Shown one piece after another: positions 63,606 through 64,000 of a DNA stretch of 64,000 nucleotides. The stretch is from Flammeovirgaceae bacterium. GTDB lineage: Bacteria > Bacteroidota > Bacteroidia > Cytophagales > Cyclobacteriaceae. The position numbers and the translations under genes were made by a program. Below the pieces are notes generated by a model that was not told where the DNA came from, did no database searches, and saw nothing but the letters and a program-made list of their open reading frames with translations. Numbering within the stretch: the stretch's first letter is position 1; every line of letters starts with the position of its first letter. The stretch is from the NCBI GenBank assembly GCA_027487845.1, contig JAIYCV010000039.1, positions 62,001-126,000 of the forward strand, given 5' to 3'.

Positions 63606-64000
63606 TCAAAGATTGCCTTTTTTCATTTCATCAATTGCATAGTTTGCTGCCCTGGCTGTTAGCGCCATGAAAGTAAGTGAAGGATTTTGATTGCCAACTG
63701 AAGTCATGCAAGCACCATCGGTAACAAACACATTTTTGCAGCTATGAAATTGATTCCACCTATTTAACAATGAAGTTTTCGGATCGCTACCCATTCGCAC
63801 TCCGCCCATTTCATGGATGTCTAAACCGGGCGCCTGTTTGGTGTTAACTGTTCGAATATTTTTTAATCCTGCCTTTTCAAGCATTTCCGAACCTTGTATT
63901 AAAAAATCATTCATTAGTTTTTGATCATTATCATCATAATCTACCGAAGTGATCAATTGAGGGATTCCCCACGCATCTTTTTCAGTTTTGCTTAAGCGCA
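63606..64000 (-). CDS. GMC-type oxidoreductase, C-terminal part
   Basis: The frame runs beyond the window edge; about 131 residues are visible (the annotated-looking TTG at 63956 is only an internal codon, since the frame continues as KDAWGIPQL upstream). HEMGGVRMGSDP carries the active-site His and VTDGACMTSVGNQNPSLTFM the second His/Asn part of the C-terminal GMC domain. Homologues in Bacteroidota oxidise sugars or sterol-like alcohols with FAD. Confidence 0.82.
   Translation of the reverse strand, partial: RLSKTEKDAWGIPQLITSVDYDDNDQKLMNDFLIQGSEMLEKAGLKNIRTVNTKQAPGLDIHEMGGVRMGSDPKTSLLNRWNQFHSCKNVFVTDGACMTSVGNQNPSLTFMALTARAANYAIDEMKKGNL

Overview
The window looks like the chromosome of an aerobic Bacteroidota bacterium of the Cytophagales type. 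The evidence is the gene content: TTG starts, few Shine-Dalgarno sequences, lipoproteins and TIGR02757, DUF3127, RsfS and LpxH proteins of Bacteroidota style, a bacterial kynurenine pathway, CpsB-like phosphatase, and phosphosulfolactate synthase. Possible promoter boxes resemble the Bacteroidota TAnnTTTG element. No rRNA, tRNA or CRISPR array was seen.

Layout. 1-3254 (+) is a gluconate operon: gluconokinase (5' end outside the window), GntP permease, 6-phosphogluconate dehydrogenase. 3259-5065 is an IS1634-like insertion sequence with a frameshifted transposase and an unusually long (about 74-76 bp) target duplication. 5159-6744 holds two tandem beta-barrel-like paralogues. 6895-12119 (-) is a tightly packed envelope/lipid operon (NfeD-like protease, KdsB, LpxL-like acyltransferase, fatty acid desaturase, M28-PDZ peptidase). 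12230-14969 (+) is a LysM / OmpA / TIGR02757 operon. AspS, a PIN toxin-antitoxin pair, TadA, two small membrane/lipoprotein genes, a DUF3127 protein with an SSB-like tip, heme oxygenase and a truncated TPR gene follow to 22243. 22327-27943 (-) holds a PPOX flavoprotein, IlvE, a PLP decarboxylase, a GNAT and an EamA exporter. 28043-32100 is a NarL-type two-component pair, divergent from a MocR-type regulator whose putative operator is repeated in front of the EamA gene.

32157-38640 is the accessory region. It has a RelE-type toxin-antitoxin pair, then sodA followed by a second, partial copy of the sodA 3' end. Between and after these copies lie a VapC-like pair, a DUF262/HNH restriction-like gene, a Tat-signal protein, several copies of a palindromic repeat, an attC-like inverted repeat, a GC-rich hypothetical gene and a 21-nt tandem repeat array. 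38872-47149 is housekeeping: UvrB, AroE, phosphosulfolactate synthase, a TPR protein, an epimerase, a CpsB-like phosphatase and HflX. 47169-50382 has secreted GH29 and GH32 glycosidases. 50431-56699 is a kynurenine degradation locus (kmo, kynU, 3-hydroxyanthranilate dioxygenase on -, SDR and aldehyde dehydrogenase on +), interrupted between kynU and kmo by a RAYT transposase with three REP palindromes and a deleted MITE-like derivative. 57543-57663 is a decayed copy of the aldehyde dehydrogenase 3' end. 57715-64000 holds LpxH, a retropepsin-like protein, FtsH, RsfS, BirA, an NTF2-like secreted protein and the end of a GMC oxidoreductase.

The most interesting themes are gene-3'-end duplications that bracket accessory genes (sodA and aldehyde dehydrogenase), the sodA-linked cassette-like island with its palindromic repeats, the REP/RAYT invasion of the kynurenine operon (including a REP that encodes the KynU C-terminus), and a predicted MocR-EamA regulon.
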